In this document: in pieces, positions 6,706 to 7,204 of the stretch
Layout: each line of letters opens with the position of its first letter
How positions within the stretch are numbered: the first letter of the stretch is position 1
Assembly (NCBI GenBank): GCA_964405375.1
Contig: CAYONQ010000105.1
Span: 1 to 7,204 of the forward strand
Direction: 5' to 3'
Length of the DNA: 7,204 bases
From: CAYONQ01 sp964405375
Lineage (GTDB): Bacteria; Planctomycetota; Phycisphaerae; Sedimentisphaerales; Anaerobacaceae
Position numbers and translations under genes: made by a program
Notes under the pieces: generated by a model
What the model saw: the letters and a program-made list of their open reading frames with translations, nothing else
Told to the model about the DNA's origin: nothing
The model's database searches: none

Positions 6706-6741
6706 ACGAGAGCTACACTTTACACTTTTTGTTTTGCGGCA

Positions 6742-6984
6742 TCAAGGCATTCTTTTGTCGGTTAGCCGGCTGGGCTGGTCTGCCAACAGGGCCTGGTCTA
6801 TATCCCACATCATCTCCTGGTGGTTAATACGGAGATTTCGCAGATGTCTTCTATGGCCCTCGGCGGCGGTCTCGCCCGGCTGCTCATACCAGCTACTGGA
6901 GCAGCCATAAGCCAGGAGAACCAAAGAAAACAAAACAATACCCAAAACCACTCTACAGACAGAAACAGAATTTCTTTTCATCAT
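6742..6984 (-). CDS. Small lipoprotein of unknown function
   Basis: Predicted lipoprotein of 80 residues, about 53 after processing. A basic N terminus and hydrophobic stretch (about 11-24) lead to the lipobox LAYGC, with lipidated Cys28. The mature part is short, polar and rich in charged residues, Arg, His and Gln, with no domain I recognise. Its middle (about 42-70, EGHRRHLRNLRINHQEMMWD onward) looks helical. The start is one of two adjacent ATGs at 6984 and 6981; GAGGG lies 5 nt from the first counted from GAGG, and 8 nt from the second, so the second may be used. A perfect consensus promoter lies about 80 nt upstream and a 7-bp repeat array fills the leader. It is oriented with cdaA-ybbR but separated from cdaA by 205 bp of repeats and no clear terminator, so a shared transcript is possible. 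Confidence 0.75.
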   Translation of the reverse strand: MMKRNSVSVCRVVLGIVLFSLVLLAYGCSSSWYEQPGETAAEGHRRHLRNLRINHQEMMWDIDQALLADQPSRLTDKRMP

Positions 6985-7000
6985 TTTTCCCTCATTTGTT

Positions 7001-7056
7001 AGAAATCAGAAGTCAGAAGCCAGATGTCGGATGTCAGAAATCAGATGTCTGACCTC
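7001..7056. repeat. Heptanucleotide tandem array in a lipoprotein leader, 8 units
   Basis: Eight 7-bp units read on the + strand from 7001: AGAAATC, AGAAGTC, AGAAGCC, AGATGTC, GGATGTC, AGAAATC, AGATGTC, TGACCTC. The last is the most diverged. On the coding (-) strand they read as GAYWTCT-type units and lie almost exactly between the predicted transcription start (about 7057) and the ribosome binding site of the small lipoprotein gene. Changes in copy number would alter the leader length without touching the protein. Confidence 0.8.
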
Positions 7057-7063
7057 TGTTTTT

Positions 7064-7092
7064 ATTATATCAACTGCCGATAGCGCTGTCAA
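7064..7092 (-). promoter_or_regulatory. Perfect sigma70 consensus promoter
   Basis: On the - strand TTGACA (7092-7087) and TATAAT (7069-7064) are separated by exactly 17 bp, matching the consensus at all 12 positions. Predicted start is near 7057, giving a leader of about 70 nt to the small lipoprotein. It may also drive cdaA-ybbR by read-through. Confidence 0.88.
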
Positions 7093-7115
7093 GACCCTCG
7101 TCCCATTAGAAATCC

Positions 7116-7148
7116 TACCAAAATTTTGACGGAGCCGCTATTTTGGTA
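7116..7148. promoter_or_regulatory. Candidate operator: 9-bp inverted repeat
   Basis: TACCAAAAT (7116-7124) and ATTTTGGTA (7140-7148) form a perfect inverted repeat around 15 bp, and a 10-bp palindrome CAAAATTTTG lies at 7119-7128. The sites sit between two divergent promoter-like sequences and overlap the rightward one, as a repressor site might. No regulator is encoded in the window, so the role is inference. Confidence 0.35.
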
Positions 7149-7154
7149 TATAAC
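7126..7154 (+). promoter_or_regulatory. Possible rightward promoter spanning the IS junction
   Basis: TTGACG (7126-7131) and TATAAC (7149-7154) are 17 bp apart, each 5 of 6 to consensus. The -35 box lies in flanking DNA and the -10 box ends on the first base of the presumed insertion sequence, so insertion may have created or completed it. It would transcribe the partial gene at 7182. Confidence 0.4.
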
Positions 7155-7204
7155 TCAAACTGACCGATTAGAGGGATTTTGATGGTAGCAATTATCAAAC
7201 AAAA
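7154..7204 (+). mobile_element. Left end of a probable insertion sequence, truncated by the window
   Basis: Positions 7154-7169 match the right terminus of the 185-bp element (2919-2904 on the - strand) over 16 bp, beginning CTCAAACTGACCG. The flank TATATAA is AT-rich like the other target TAATATC, but the far end and second target copy lie outside the window. A ribosome binding site and ATG follow within 28 bp, the layout of an insertion sequence whose transposase starts just inside its left terminus. The contig stopping 51 bp inside it fits a multi-copy repeat. Confidence 0.55.
7182..7204 (+). CDS. 5' fragment of a gene, possibly the transposase
   Basis: ATG at 7182 opens a frame reading MVAIIKQ to the window edge. 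It is preceded by GAGGG at 7171-7175, 6 nt away. Seven residues cannot identify a family. The position just inside a transposon-like terminus suggests a transposase. The M-x-x-I-I-K opening vaguely recalls some IS1634-type transposases, which is a weak guess. Confidence 0.35.

Noticed and set aside
7001..7056. CRISPR-like repeat
   Set aside because: Units are 7 bp, contiguous and without spacers, and no cas genes are present; it is a simple tandem array.

Overview
This 7.2 kb window reads as one contig of a Gram-negative-type bacterium. Two predicted lipoproteins with clear lipoboxes point to a cell envelope of that kind. Planctomycetota, perhaps a Phycisphaerae-like lineage, is my tentative guess. 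It rests on the general feel of the der, cdaA and ybbR proteins and on the repeat-rich intergenic DNA, not on a marker gene, so confidence is low. The first 42 bases are pure C and are probably an assembly or sequencing artefact at a contig end.

Left half, + strand: an AT-rich array of seven 7-bp units (66-114); a lipoprotein with two retropepsin-like D-T-G lobes in one chain (195-1274); a sigma70-type promoter (1332-1360); der/engA, the double-GTPase ribosome assembly factor (1408-2727); and a CstA-family transporter (2955-4619).

The 227-bp der-cstA gap is the most interesting part. It holds a 185-bp element (2735-2919) with perfect 13-bp terminal inverted repeats, flanked by a perfect 7-bp direct repeat TAATATC. 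This is the signature of a miniature inverted-repeat transposable element (MITE) with a target-site duplication. Removing the element and one flank copy leaves der and cstA only 35 bp apart. The same 13-bp terminus, extended to 16 bp, reappears at 7154, 51 bp before the window ends. There it is followed by a ribosome binding site and an ATG, so the right edge probably enters a full-length partner insertion sequence, which could also explain why the contig stops.

Right half, - strand: a small unrecognised lipoprotein (6984-6742) behind a perfect consensus promoter (TTGACA-N17-TATAAT), with a second, unrelated 7-bp repeat array in its leader. Next comes a 205-bp spacer made almost wholly of short repeats and stem-loops. 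Last is the cyclic-di-AMP pair cdaA and ybbR/cdaR, overlapping as GTGA and converging on cstA. CdaA has Asp-Met-Ala where the family normally has Asp-Gly-Ala.

Together the genes cover ribosome maturation (Der), small-molecule or peptide uptake (CstA), cyclic-di-AMP signalling (CdaA/YbbR) and envelope lipoproteins. The gene content is mostly ordinary; the novelty is in the intergenic repeats and mobile DNA.
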